A stretch of DNA of 64,000 nucleotides from Pseudidiomarina woesei (GTDB lineage Bacteria; Pseudomonadota; Gammaproteobacteria; Enterobacterales; Alteromonadaceae), in assembly GCF_001418345.1 (NCBI RefSeq), contig NZ_LIPW01000006.1, positions 43,140-107,139 on the forward strand, read 5' to 3'. A program made the translations under genes and the position numbers. Under the pieces are notes generated by a model. The model worked only from the letters and a program-made list of their open reading frames with translations. It made no database searches and was not told the DNA's origin. The first letter of the stretch is position 1; each line of letters opens with the position of its first letter. This document shows, piece by piece, positions 1 to 8,889 of the stretch.

Positions 1-723
1 ACCAAAATTGATAACGGTTTAATGGGCGTGGTGCTGAAACGCCAAATGCTACGCGCCGCAGAAATGGTCGCCGACAAGTTACACACAGCAGCTGTTGTTA
101 CCGGTGAGGCGCTTGGGCAAGTGTCAAGCCAAACGCTAAGTAACCTCAGTGTTATTGACGAAGCAACCAATAAGTTGGTTTTACGCCCGCTAATTACTAT
201 GGACAAGCAGGAAATCATTAACATTGCGCAACAAATTGGTACTGCAGATTTTGCCCGAAGCATGCCAGAATACTGCGGTGTCATTTCTAATAAGCCAACG
301 GTCAAAGCGCAGCGCGACGTGTTGGCAGAAGCAGAGCAACTGCTAGACATAACTCTGTTGGAACAAGTGGTGCGTCAATCGCGCGTGGAAGATGTGAGCC
401 AAATTGGCGAGACCACCGAGGCGCGGGTCACCAAATTGGATACTGTTGCTGCAGTGCAGCCCCAGTTGCATGAAATTATTGATATTCGCAGTAGCGACGA
501 AGTAGAACGCAAGGCATTTAATGCGCCGAATGCAGCTATCACGGTGCGCCATATACCATTTTTTAAATTAGCGACAGCGTTTGCCGAACTTGATCCAAAC
601 AAGACCTATTTGCTGTATTGCGAAAAAGGCGTGATGAGCAAGTTACAAGCTTTATATTTACAAGAACAAGGTTATAACAACGTGGCGGTTTATCAGCCAT
701 CCGCAGTAGCCGCCGCAGAATAA
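1..723 (+). CDS. thiI: ThiI, tRNA 4-thiouridine synthase / thiazole sulfurtransferase (3' part)
   Basis: Partial gene: the frame is open from base 1, so the start lies outside the window. ThiI adenylates U8 of tRNA and transfers sulfur to make 4-thiouridine; it also supplies sulfur for the thiamine thiazole. Visible here are the end of the ATP-pyrophosphatase domain (TGEALGQVSSQTL, then RPLITMDKQEII and MPEYCGV) and the C-terminal rhodanese domain, which carries the persulfide cysteine in LLYCEKGVMS. The rhodanese extension places it with the long enterobacterial-type ThiI. It is followed 9 bp later by the VanZ-like gene, probably in the same transcript. The identity is firm; only the N-terminal THUMP region is missing. 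Confidence 0.95.
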   Translation, partial: TKIDNGLMGVVLKRQMLRAAEMVADKLHTAAVVTGEALGQVSSQTLSNLSVIDEATNKLVLRPLITMDKQEIINIAQQIGTADFARSMPEYCGVISNKPTVKAQRDVLAEAEQLLDITLLEQVVRQSRVEDVSQIGETTEARVTKLDTVAAVQPQLHEIIDIRSSDEVERKAFNAPNAAITVRHIPFFKLATAFAELDPNKTYLLYCEKGVMSKLQALYLQEQGYNNVAVYQPSAVAAAE

Positions 724-732
724 GGATTATTC

Positions 733-1098
733 ATGACGTCAAGAAATGTCGCGCGATTAGTGTTTTTAGTGGTTCTTGTCGGTTCGACAATTGCGTTTTT
801 AATGCAAATTTCTACCGGTGCAGTGCCACGTTTTCAGCATTTAGACAAAGTGGTGCATTTTGCCGCGTTTTTTATCTTGGCGTTGACCTTTCATCGGGCC
901 TTCCCCATACCTATTTGGGCCGCATTACTGTTGTTGATAGGTTATGGGTTAGTGATTGAATGGGTGCAAGACATGCTGCCATATCGGTCATCAAGTATTG
1001 GTGACTTGATTGCTGATGCCGCGGGCGCGGCAAGTTATTACGGCTACGTTTTTGTGCGCTTTCAATGGCGTAAGCAACAACAAAAAAAATCGAAGTAG
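733..1098 (+). CDS. VanZ-like family membrane protein
   Basis: A 121-residue integral membrane protein with about four hydrophobic segments (near residues 8-25, 40-55, 60-80 and 90-108). The VanZ-family pattern is present: HLDKVVHFAAFF, then EWVQDMLPYR and a GDLIADAAG stretch. VanZ itself gives low-level teicoplanin resistance, but most chromosomal relatives have no known function. The gene starts 9 bp after thiI, and its last codons (KKSK, stop) lie in the left arm of a bidirectional terminator shared with srmB. The family call is sound; I infer no function. Confidence 0.8.
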   Translation: MTSRNVARLVFLVVLVGSTIAFLMQISTGAVPRFQHLDKVVHFAAFFILALTFHRAFPIPIWAALLLLIGYGLVIEWVQDMLPYRSSSIGDLIADAAGAASYYGYVFVRFQWRKQQQKKSK

Positions 1099-1117
1099 CG
1101 AACTACTTCGATTTTTT
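1084..1117. terminator. Bidirectional rho-independent terminator containing both stop codons
   Basis: Perfect 15-bp inverted repeat (1084-1098 and 1103-1117) around a CGAA tetraloop, with A- and T-runs that give a U-tract on either strand. The TAG of the VanZ-like gene (1096-1098) and the TAG of srmB (complement of 1103-1105) both sit in the stem, so the two convergent proteins end in the same residues, KKSK. Confidence 0.9.
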
Positions 1118-2305
1118 CTTTTTAGCTTTCTTTTTCTTCGACTTACCCGGTGTTGGAAACTTAAATTGCGGCCGCAAGTCGTCGATGACACGACGTTCAA
1201 TTTTGGTTTTTGTATAGCGCTCAATACGGCCTAGTAACTCAGCATCATGGGCCTCTACCAAAGCAATCGCTTGTCCGGTTTTGCCTGCGCGACCAGTACG
1301 ACCTATGCGGTGCAAGTACACATCGGCTTGCTTCGGCATGTCATAGTTGACTACCAGCTCTATATCTTCAATATCAATGCCACGGGCGGCAACGTCGGTG
1401 GCAATTAATGTGCTGTCGGAAAACTTTTCCATACGCGCAATAATGCGCTGCCGATCGGCTTGTGGCATATCACCACGTAAAGTCATGGTCTTGATACCTG
1501 CAGCTTGCAGTTTGCTTGCCAGTTCTTCAACGCGTTCACGGGTACGCACAAAGATAACCCGGCGGCCAGGGTACTGGCCTAGCAGGCGCTCAAGCAACTT
1601 AAATTTATGTTCGGCAGTATCGGCTTGGTACCAACGCTGCAGAATTTTGCCACGCTCGCGCTTTGGCGGCTCTATCGTAATGGCCTGTGGCTCTTTTTGA
1701 ATGTCACTTGAGAAGCGTTGTACACCAGTGCTATCAAGCGTGGCAGAAAACAACAAGGTTTGCTGCAAGTTGCGTGCTTCGTTCACGAGTTGCTTCACTG
1801 CACTACTAAAGCCCATGTCCAGCATGCGGTCGGCTTCATCAATGATCAGCCATTCTACTTTTTCTAGCTCGTACTGATCAGCACCAATAAGATCGAGCAA
1901 GCGGCCCGGTGTTGCCACAAGAATATCGTGGCTTGCTTGCAGTGCTTCATGCTGAGAACCATAGTTAACACCACCGGTAATCAATACTGTTTTTAATTCG
2001 GTGGTTTCGCCAAAGGCATCGGCTTGCTCGGCAATTTGCTGGGCCAATTCACGGGTTGGCGCTAAAATAAGCACGCGTGCTGAGCCCGGGTGTCGGCGCG
2101 GAAAATCCAGTAAATGCTGAAGCGCCGGCAATAAAAACGCTAGGGTTTTACCGGTACCTGTTGGTGAGTTGACTAATAAGTCATGGCCTTCAAGCGCTGC
2201 TGGAATAACTGCTTGCTGTACTTTGGCGGGTTTGTTAAGTTCCGCTGCGCGAAGAACATCGATAAGTTCGTCATCGAGTTCAAGTTGTTCCCAATCGGGT
2301 GTCAT
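1103..2305 (-). CDS. srmB: DEAD-box ATP-dependent RNA helicase SrmB
   Basis: DEAD-box RNA helicase of about 400 residues; SrmB acts early in 50S ribosomal subunit assembly. Helicase motifs appear in order: PTGTGKT (motif I), PTRELAQQ (Ia), TPGRLLD (Ib), DEADRM (II), SAT (III), ATDVAARGID (V) and HRIGRTGRAG (VI). The C-terminus is a lysine-rich RNA-binding tail (KSKKKKAKKKKSK). I chose the ATG at 2305 (MTPDWEQ) over an in-frame ATG 30 bp upstream because it has an AGGAA ribosome site. It is divergent from trmN6, the same arrangement as srmB/yfiC in E. coli, which supports SrmB over other DEAD-box paralogues. Confidence 0.9.
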   Translation of the reverse strand: MTPDWEQLELDDELIDVLRAAELNKPAKVQQAVIPAALEGHDLLVNSPTGTGKTLAFLLPALQHLLDFPRRHPGSARVLILAPTRELAQQIAEQADAFGETTELKTVLITGGVNYGSQHEALQASHDILVATPGRLLDLIGADQYELEKVEWLIIDEADRMLDMGFSSAVKQLVNEARNLQQTLLFSATLDSTGVQRFSSDIQKEPQAITIEPPKRERGKILQRWYQADTAEHKFKLLERLLGQYPGRRVIFVRTRERVEELASKLQAAGIKTMTLRGDMPQADRQRIIARMEKFSDSTLIATDVAARGIDIEDIELVVNYDMPKQADVYLHRIGRTGRAGKTGQAIALVEAHDAELLGRIERYTKTKIERRVIDDLRPQFKFPTPGKSKKKKAKKKKSK

Positions 2306-2352
2306 GCTTATTTCCTGTTTAAAATACACTGTCACAAAAGGACAAATAGCCT

Positions 2353-3078
2353 ATGGGCTTTCAATGTCGGCAATTTTACCTGAAAGATGATCGTTGTGCG
2401 ATGAAAGTTAGCACCGATAGTTTGTTGTTTGGTGGTTGGGTGCGTACCGACGAGGTAAGTTATGCTGCTGATTTTGGTAGTGGCTGCGGTATTTTGGCGT
2501 TAATGCTAGCGCAACGCACTAATGCCAATGCCCGCATTGATGCCTATGAATATGACGCGGCAGCGGCACAACAAGCCGCCGAAAATGTGCATAATTCACC
2601 ATGGCCAAACAAAGTCATGGTACAGCAAGCCGATGTATTGACCTTTGCAGCCCCCAATTACAGCTATGACTTGGTGATCATGAATCCGCCATACTTTGCT
2701 GCGCACTTAAGCAGCGCCAACAGTCAACGGCAATTAGCCCGGCAGGGAGCGGCACAAGAAATATGGCAGCCGTGGCTGGCGCGCGCAGCGCAATTACTGG
2801 CACCTAATGGACGTATTGCACTGGTTGCTCCACAGCAGGCGTTAACTAGCATCATTGAAGCTACGCATGCCACTCAACCGCCACTAGTTATCGTTCGACA
2901 TTGCAACGTACGCAGCGTACCAAAGAGACAACCTTACTTAGTGCTGCTTGAATTAACGCGTCAAGGTTGTGAACAAGAGTTTGAGCTTGAAGAACTGACA
3001 ATACGAGATGACAACAAATACACCGATGCATTTTTGCAATACACCGGTGCATTTTATCTAAATGGCACGGTAACTTAG
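2353..3078 (+). CDS. trmN6: tRNA1(Val) (adenine37-N6)-methyltransferase
   Basis: Class I SAM-dependent methyltransferase (YfiC/TrmN6) that makes m6A at position 37 of tRNA1-Val. The 241-residue protein shows the early KVSTDSLLFGGWV motif, the SAM-binding DFGSGCGILALMLAQ loop (about residues 41-55) and the catalytic NPPYF motif of N6-adenine methylases. It is divergently transcribed from srmB with a short shared promoter region, matching the gammaproteobacterial gene order. Confidence 0.9.
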   Translation: MGFQCRQFYLKDDRCAMKVSTDSLLFGGWVRTDEVSYAADFGSGCGILALMLAQRTNANARIDAYEYDAAAAQQAAENVHNSPWPNKVMVQQADVLTFAAPNYSYDLVIMNPPYFAAHLSSANSQRQLARQGAAQEIWQPWLARAAQLLAPNGRIALVAPQQALTSIIEATHATQPPLVIVRHCNVRSVPKRQPYLVLLELTRQGCEQEFELEELTIRDDNKYTDAFLQYTGAFYLNGTVT

Positions 3079-3079
3079 A

Positions 3080-4753
3080 TTATATACCCAGCACATCCTT
3101 ACCTTGACGGAAGGTAATATCCACTGGAATATCGGCTGCTGAAAGGCGGTCTAGGTCGGCTTGTAACTCAGGGCCAATATTACCCATAGTGTCAAACAGT
3201 TCGCCTACGCCTTGGTAGTCGCCATTGCCTTGCAGAGTTAGAATTTTCTCCGATAGGCTATTCATGGCGGCGCGCATGGCGTCCATATTTACTGAGTATT
3301 GGCCTGCTTCATTGCGCGAAAACGCACCGGCTTGCTCAAAGTAGTTGAAGCGAATCATGTTTGCTTTACCGTGCGCGCTTGAAGCGCCAAAACGTACTGA
3401 ACGGAAAATGCCAGCCAAGAACGTTGTGTAGTAATCTTCCAATACGCCCTCGGTAATAACGCCCGCTTCAAGCAATTGGGTAACCATGTACAAACCTAAA
3501 ATATCGGCTTTGCCTTCTTCTAACGCAGAGGCATGCTCTTTCAGTGCCTCACGCACGGTGCCTTCTTTACCAACTAGGTTTTTTATACCTAAACCATGAG
3601 CCACTTCATGGAACATGGTGTTGGCAAAAAACGCATCAAAGGTAATGTGTTGGCGTTGCTCTGGCACAATCAGCTCGTCGGCAATAGGTACCAAAATGGC
3701 ATCAAACTTAGCGCGCATCGCATTTTTCAGCTGTAAGCGACGAGTGCCTTTTTGTAACTGTACTTCTTCGTCGTTTGGTAGGTTAATCGCTATGGTTTTG
3801 CTGCCGGCATTTGAGTGCCCAGCGTAATACACCACGTCATAAGCGTTTAGCTGTGCGCCTGAGCCCGGTATTTCGGCTTTGTATGCGTCGGCGACAGGTA
3901 AGTTGCGCTGTAATTCAGGTAGGTGCTGAGCGTACATAGCGAGCTTCTCGCTCCAAGCCATGTCTTTAATAAGCACATATGACTCGAATGCTGCACGGTA
4001 GCCGTAAAGCTGATCTTCGTAGCTTTCAATGGGACCAATAACCACGTCAATTTCGTTGTTGGTCATGTCCATCCAAGCAAAGTCAGAAGGCTGATAGTGG
4101 TTACTTAAAAACGCGTCTGCGCGCATCGTTAAATAATTTTTAAAGCCTTCGTCTTCGGCGAACTCAGCAGCTTCGCGCAGCAAATCTGCTGCGCGCTCAA
4201 GTTCGCTACGGTAAGCTTCATTGTAGGGTATTGCGTATAACTCGCCTTGGTCGTTGCGACGTACTAACGTGTATAAATCAATTTTGCCCGGGAATTCAGC
4301 GGCCTCAAATTCAGCTTTCGTCATGTCAGCCGGGTAAAAGTTAGCCCCAGCCGGCTTGGCCTCGAAACCTGTTAAGAACGGCTTATTGTTGTTTAAGCGG
4401 TCCCAAGGGCCGTAGTTAATATCAGCGAATTTAGCCACGCGCTGGTCTTCAATACGACTTAACAAGCTCGATTTACTGGCGCCGTAAGCTTGATGCCAGA
4501 ATAAGTTGTCCATAATTTCAGACGCTTCAATCAGCAGCTCAACAACGTGTCGCTGACGGTCGGATAAGTGGCTTAGGTCAGCAGTTAAATCAACTGGATA
4601 ATAAATATCTAAGCGAGACTCAGCACTAGCGACCAAATTAGTTGGTGCCATCTCCACCTGAGCTAACTCAACCGGGGCTGGCTCTTGGCCACAGCCAGCC
4701 AGAATAAGGCTAAGTGCAGCAGCAGACAGCGTTGTTTTTAATCTGTTGTTCAT
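3080..4753 (-). CDS. M49 (dipeptidyl-peptidase III)-like zinc metallopeptidase lipoprotein
   Basis: 557-residue exported lipoprotein: signal peptide ending in LILAGC (lipid-accepting Cys21; Gly at +2 favours the outer membrane). The zinc site is seen as HEVAH (residues 382-386) followed by EEGKAD (412-417), which supplies the third ligand. This layout resembles peptidase family M49, whose eukaryotic members carry HEXXGH; here the motif is the shorter HEXXH. Predicted role is removal of dipeptides from short peptides at the cell envelope. The start is supported by the complete signal peptide. Substrate and exact family placement are inferred. Confidence 0.7.
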   Translation of the reverse strand: MNNRLKTTLSAAALSLILAGCGQEPAPVELAQVEMAPTNLVASAESRLDIYYPVDLTADLSHLSDRQRHVVELLIEASEIMDNLFWHQAYGASKSSLLSRIEDQRVAKFADINYGPWDRLNNNKPFLTGFEAKPAGANFYPADMTKAEFEAAEFPGKIDLYTLVRRNDQGELYAIPYNEAYRSELERAADLLREAAEFAEDEGFKNYLTMRADAFLSNHYQPSDFAWMDMTNNEIDVVIGPIESYEDQLYGYRAAFESYVLIKDMAWSEKLAMYAQHLPELQRNLPVADAYKAEIPGSGAQLNAYDVVYYAGHSNAGSKTIAINLPNDEEVQLQKGTRRLQLKNAMRAKFDAILVPIADELIVPEQRQHITFDAFFANTMFHEVAHGLGIKNLVGKEGTVREALKEHASALEEGKADILGLYMVTQLLEAGVITEGVLEDYYTTFLAGIFRSVRFGASSAHGKANMIRFNYFEQAGAFSRNEAGQYSVNMDAMRAAMNSLSEKILTLQGNGDYQGVGELFDTMGNIGPELQADLDRLSAADIPVDITFRQGKDVLGI

Positions 4754-4770
4754 GAGTAGTCCTTATGGTT

Positions 4771-5670
4771 CTAATTTGACTCGGTAAACAAACCAACAAG
4801 TTGCGGATAAAACGCGTGAATTTCGCCCGCAAGTAAGGCGAAATCGGCATCAATTTTTTGTTCCGGTGTAGCATCGACCAGCTTGTCTTGGTCATCCAAC
4901 AAAATATCTGTGGGTTTAAATCGCTTTACCGCTAGGTCGTGCTCAAGTACAAACGAAACGCGTTCGTTCCAGTTTAACCCTATTTTGGTGGCTTGTTTAC
5001 CATGGGCCAAGTGCGTTTCTATTTCCGTACCTGTCAAGGCATGTTGACGTAGTCGCACAATACCACCTTCTTCGGCGCTGTCGCGCAATTCCACCTCGTC
5101 ACCTAATTCAAATTGCCCAGGGGCGCGGCCGGCTTTCAGCCATTGAGTAAAATATAATTCCGATGGATTTTCGCTAAATAGCGGCTTAACCGGCAGTGAA
5201 CTGAAACTACTGCGTAGCATACCTAAAAAGTCTTCGGCACGATTAGCGGCAGAGGCGTCAACCACCACTATGTTTAATTCGGTGTCTAGCATACCCCACG
5301 TTGAACGAAAGCGGGTGAATGCTTGCGGCATAAGGCGGTGCACAATGTCTTCTTTTAAATTTTGTTTTTCTTTGCCACCAACTTTGCGACCTTGTTCAGC
5401 TTCAATTTGTACAATGGCTTCGTCCAGTTCGGCGTTGACTACGGCAGCAGGCAGTACTTTTTCTTCTTTGCGTGCACAAAATAAATAACTTGAGCTAATT
5501 TGGTGGCAAAGAACTTCGCTATGAGCCCCAAACGGCGAGGCCCAACCGAAACTGGCCAGTTCTTGGCGGCCACATGGGCGAAACGCGTTATCTTGCAAGC
5601 GTTGTTCAATATTTTCAGGTACTACAAAATCGTCTGCTAGCGTATAAATACGCAAGTTTTTAAACCACAT
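4771..5670 (-). CDS. rdgC: Recombination-associated protein RdgC
   Basis: RdgC is a ring-forming, sequence-independent DNA-binding protein that restrains RecA-promoted recombination and helps replication fork processing. The 299-residue product has the family length and its typical opening (MWFKNLRIYTL), the FRPCGRQE..GW.SPFG segment and a RFRSTWGMLD-type middle. It lies 17 bp upstream of the M49-like gene and 10 bp downstream of the sensor kinase on the same strand, so the three may be co-transcribed; a functional link is not evident. Confidence 0.95.
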   Translation of the reverse strand: MWFKNLRIYTLADDFVVPENIEQRLQDNAFRPCGRQELASFGWASPFGAHSEVLCHQISSSYLFCARKEEKVLPAAVVNAELDEAIVQIEAEQGRKVGGKEKQNLKEDIVHRLMPQAFTRFRSTWGMLDTELNIVVVDASAANRAEDFLGMLRSSFSSLPVKPLFSENPSELYFTQWLKAGRAPGQFELGDEVELRDSAEEGGIVRLRQHALTGTEIETHLAHGKQATKIGLNWNERVSFVLEHDLAVKRFKPTDILLDDQDKLVDATPEQKIDADFALLAGEIHAFYPQLVGLFTESN

Positions 5671-5680
5671 GAAAAATTCC

Positions 5681-7411
5681 CTAAATAAATGTGACGGCTA
5701 GAGCCATACGGTAGGTTAGGCCTTGGCCAGGTTCACTTTGCGCGTCAATGGTGCCGTTCAGTGTTTGCGTCACCAAATTGCGTATGATGTGCGTGCCAAG
5801 GCCGCTACCGCCTTGCTGCACTTTGGTGGTAAAGAACGGGTCGAACAACTGTTCTAATTGTTTTTGGTCCAAACCTTTACCATTGTCTGAATAGGTAATG
5901 AGCAGCCTCTTATCACCGCGCTCAATGCTAATTTTAATTTCCCCATCTTGCTTGTTTTCAAAGCCATGTATCAATGAGTTAATAATTAAGTTTGTGAAAA
6001 TTTGCGCCACAGCACCAGCTGGGCAGCGCACATCTAAGTCATCTGCACAAATCACTTCAATGTTCGGTTTTAGCGGCTTAAAGCGAGGTTTTAAGGTTTG
6101 AATAACGCCGTGAATATATTGTTTGATATTTATGTCACGAATCGCTTCAGATGTTTGATCAACCGCGACTTGTTTGAAGCTACTAATAAGGTCAGACGCA
6201 CGCGCTAAATTGCTTTCTAACAAATCGAGCGACTCTTTGCTTAATTTAAATACTTTTTTCAATTGAGCCTGAGTTAGTTTTTTGTTGGTGAGTGCTTGTT
6301 CTGCTTCTGCGAGTTGATCTCGAATATAAGTTGCTGCAGTCACCGAAATACCAATGGGTGTATTCACATCATGAGTCATGCCCGCAACTAAACCACCTAA
6401 TGAAGCCATTTTTTCCGACTCAATCAGTTGGTCTTGCGCCCGTTCAAGCGCGCTCAAGGATTCCTGTAAACGGGTATTAATTTCGCGCAAGTCGGACTCA
6501 ATAAGACGCCGCTGCCGAACTTCATTTTCTAACGAGCCTTGACGTACTTCCAAGTCATTTTTCTGCCGCTCAATATCTACAAGCACACGGCTTAAGTTAC
6601 TGGTTTTACGTGCTACTTCTTGTTCTAAAATATTATTATGTTCGTCCAGTTTTTGGTTCGCATGTAGTAACTGCTTTTGCGTTTTCTCGAGGTTTTGTTG
6701 GTATTCTTTTAAGTTCTCAACAAGCTGGTTATAGGCCTGTTCAAGCAACACAAATTCGGTGCTTCTAAGGTTGCGTAAATGAAGCTTCGAATGCTCTAGG
6801 TCATCTAATCGAAAGTTTTTTATTTGCCCGATAAGATCACGCATAGGGCGGTTAAGCATGCGGTGAAAAGCAAAACTAAACAGCATGATCAAGAATGTAC
6901 TTTTGATTATCGCTGAGCCGATAATAAAATATAAACTCACTTTGATACGTTCAATGGCAATGTCGCGGGTTGTGTATAGCGTTACGTCACCAACTTGGGT
7001 TGAGTTGCCAGAAAATTCAAAAACCAGTTTGGCGTAATAACCGAAAACACCTTCACGCTCGGGAAGCTCATAGCTGTCTGCGGCAACCGAAGGAAAGGTG
7101 CGTAACGGCGGCGTACGCCCAAGTTGGCTAACAATGCGCCCCGTATCGTCGCGAATCACCAACCCAGCGATAGCCGGTATGTTAATAAGCCCGTCGGCAA
7201 TAGCGTCAATTTGGGGGGTGTTATATTCCCATAATGAGCGGGCTAGGGAATGGCTGAAGGTACTTTGCTGGTTGTTGAGCTCTTGTACCAACATTTTTTT
7301 GGTGTCGTAGTATTCACCGACCACCTGCACTGACGTCACTACCAGTGTCAGTACAAAGTACACTGAGAGTACATTAGTAAGCAGCGATTTTGAAATACTC
7401 GACGTTGCCAT
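5681..7411 (-). CDS. Membrane sensor histidine kinase (orphan)
   Basis: About 576 residues: a first membrane helix near residues 10-30, a roughly 130-residue periplasmic sensor region, a second helix near 160-185, a long coiled coil (KTQKQLLHANQKLDEH...) and a kinase core. The H-box is GMTHDVNTPIG, the N-box NLIINSLIHGFE, the G1 box DNGKGL and the G2 box GGSGLG, so all catalytic motifs are intact. The HD.NTP type H-box is seen in DctB-like and related kinases. I chose the ATG at 7411 (MATSSIS) because an AAGGA site precedes it; the 18-residue upstream extension lacks one. No response regulator is adjacent, so partner and signal are unknown. Confidence 0.85.
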   Translation of the reverse strand: MATSSISKSLLTNVLSVYFVLTLVVTSVQVVGEYYDTKKMLVQELNNQQSTFSHSLARSLWEYNTPQIDAIADGLINIPAIAGLVIRDDTGRIVSQLGRTPPLRTFPSVAADSYELPEREGVFGYYAKLVFEFSGNSTQVGDVTLYTTRDIAIERIKVSLYFIIGSAIIKSTFLIMLFSFAFHRMLNRPMRDLIGQIKNFRLDDLEHSKLHLRNLRSTEFVLLEQAYNQLVENLKEYQQNLEKTQKQLLHANQKLDEHNNILEQEVARKTSNLSRVLVDIERQKNDLEVRQGSLENEVRQRRLIESDLREINTRLQESLSALERAQDQLIESEKMASLGGLVAGMTHDVNTPIGISVTAATYIRDQLAEAEQALTNKKLTQAQLKKVFKLSKESLDLLESNLARASDLISSFKQVAVDQTSEAIRDINIKQYIHGVIQTLKPRFKPLKPNIEVICADDLDVRCPAGAVAQIFTNLIINSLIHGFENKQDGEIKISIERGDKRLLITYSDNGKGLDQKQLEQLFDPFFTTKVQQGGSGLGTHIIRNLVTQTLNGTIDAQSEPGQGLTYRMALAVTFI

Positions 7412-7545
7412 GCGGGGTCCTTGAAAGCTTTCAAACAAGGTACTGGAATTTGGCGCGTTGCGCAATATTTACGGCGTTGTGAATAGCGCCTAATTCCGCT
7501 ATGTTAAAAGCCGCGTTGGGCAAAAAATGGAAACTAGAGACACCT

Positions 7546-8808
7546 ATGAAAGAGCAATTTGAACAGTGGCAAAAATTACTGTCAGAGCACCCTGATATGG
7601 ACACTATCGTCAAGCTTGCGGTGTTATTGCTAGGCGCATGGATAGCTAATTTTGTGGTTAAGAAAATTCTCATGCGTGGGGTGCTAACGGTTATTTCCTA
7701 CACGCCAGCGGGGCATGACAAACAATTATTTGAGCGCAACATTATTGCGCGGTTAGCGAATGTAGTTCCTGCATTAGTCATCACCTATGGTATTAGCTCG
7801 GTGCCCAACCTGCCCGAAGAAGTTGTGGTGGTGGTGAACAACGTTTGTACGGCGTTTATTATTCTCACCATTGGCCGCGCCATTAGCGGTATTTTAACCG
7901 TGGTTAATACCGTATATGAACGCCAGCCGGACGCGCATGAGAAGCCGATTAAGGGTTATATTCAAGTTGTAAAAATTGCAATTTATGCGGTCGCCACCAT
8001 TTTGGTGGTAGCAGCGCTTATTGACAAGTCTCCGGTGATTTTGCTGTCAGGCTTAGGCGCTATGGCAGCGGTGCTCATGTTGGTGTTTCAAGACACGCTG
8101 CTGTCATTGGTGGCAAGCGTGCAGATTACCTCAAATGACATTATTCGTGTTGGTGACTGGGTTGAAATGCCTAATTTGAATGTTGACGGCGATGTGATTG
8201 ATATCGCGTTACATACCGTGAAGGTGCAAAACTGGGATAAAACTATATCGACAATTCCGACCAAACGCTTTATTTCGGACCCATTTAAAAACTGGCGGGG
8301 CATGCAAGAGTCGGGCGGACGCCGTGTTAAGCGTAGTCTTATGCTTGATCAAAACAGCGTACACTTTTTGTCAGATGACGAACGCAAAGAGCTTAATCGG
8401 TTTCGTTTGCTTAAGGACTACCTAGCGAGCAAACAAAAAGAAATAGACGAGTGGAATCAGAAATTAAAAGACGAAGGAAAAGAGCCAGTAAATACCCGCC
8501 GTATTAGTAATATTGGTACCTTTCGGGCTTATGTTCGTGCGTATCTGCAAAGTCACCCCCGCGTACATCAAGAAATGACGCTGATGGTGCGTCAATTGAA
8601 CCCCACGGCGGACGGCTTACCATTAGAAATATATTGCTTTACGGCGACCACAGAGTGGGTTGAGTACGAAGGCATTCAGTCAGATATTTTTGACCATCTT
8701 ATTTCCATACTTCCAGAGTTCGGGCTGCGTGTTTTCCAGCATCCAAGCGGGGTGGATATGCGTGAAATGGTCACAGAAATCAAACAAAACCGTCATATTG
8801 ACACATAA
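7546..8808 (+). CDS. ybdG: YbdG-type mechanosensitive channel of the MscS family
   Basis: Inner-membrane mechanosensitive channel that opens on hypo-osmotic shock. The 420-residue protein follows E. coli YbdG closely along its length: LLSGLGAMAAVLMLVFQD in the pore helix region, then GDWVEMP, TVKVQNWDKTISTIPT, FKNWRGM.ESGGRR.KRS and the C-terminal LPLEIYCFT, EYEGIQSDIFDH and EFGLR. Several membrane helices fill the first ~170 residues and a soluble MscS-like vestibule follows. The ATG at 7546 (MKEQFEQ) is preferred over 7501, mainly by alignment; its ribosome site is weak. It is monocistronic, and its 3' end runs into the Pho-box array of the next operon. Confidence 0.9.
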   Translation: MKEQFEQWQKLLSEHPDMDTIVKLAVLLLGAWIANFVVKKILMRGVLTVISYTPAGHDKQLFERNIIARLANVVPALVITYGISSVPNLPEEVVVVVNNVCTAFIILTIGRAISGILTVVNTVYERQPDAHEKPIKGYIQVVKIAIYAVATILVVAALIDKSPVILLSGLGAMAAVLMLVFQDTLLSLVASVQITSNDIIRVGDWVEMPNLNVDGDVIDIALHTVKVQNWDKTISTIPTKRFISDPFKNWRGMQESGGRRVKRSLMLDQNSVHFLSDDERKELNRFRLLKDYLASKQKEIDEWNQKLKDEGKEPVNTRRISNIGTFRAYVRAYLQSHPRVHQEMTLMVRQLNPTADGLPLEIYCFTATTEWVEYEGIQSDIFDHLISILPEFGLRVFQHPSGVDMREMVTEIKQNRHIDT

Positions 8809-8852
8809 CTGACATCTTTCAGTCACCAAGCTGTCACATAACTGCAGTATCT
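8798..8852 (+). promoter_or_regulatory. Pho-box array upstream of the TonB2-like operon
   Basis: Four well-formed 7-bp units start at 8798 (TTGACAC), 8809 (CTGACAT), 8820 (CAGTCAC) and 8831 (CTGTCAC), exactly 11 bp apart, with a weaker fifth at 8842 (CTGCAGT). This is the CTGTCAT-plus-4-bp architecture bound by PhoB dimers. The first unit overlaps the ybdG stop region. A possible -10 lies about 10 bp beyond the 8831 unit, near 8849-8854. PhoB control is inferred from spacing and sequence. Confidence 0.7.
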
Positions 8853-8881
8853 TGCGCATCAACATTCATTAGATGCGCAAG
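8851..8881 (+). promoter_or_regulatory. 5'-UTR hairpin overlapping the ribosome site of the DUF3450 gene
   Basis: A perfect 10-bp inverted repeat (CTTGCGCATC at 8851-8860, complement at 8872-8881) with an 11-nt loop lies just before the ATG at 8890. The likely Shine-Dalgarno AAGG (8879-8882) falls mostly in the 3' arm, so the fold would hide it. Translational control is possible but not shown. Confidence 0.5.
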
Positions 8882-8889
8882 GTATTGTT

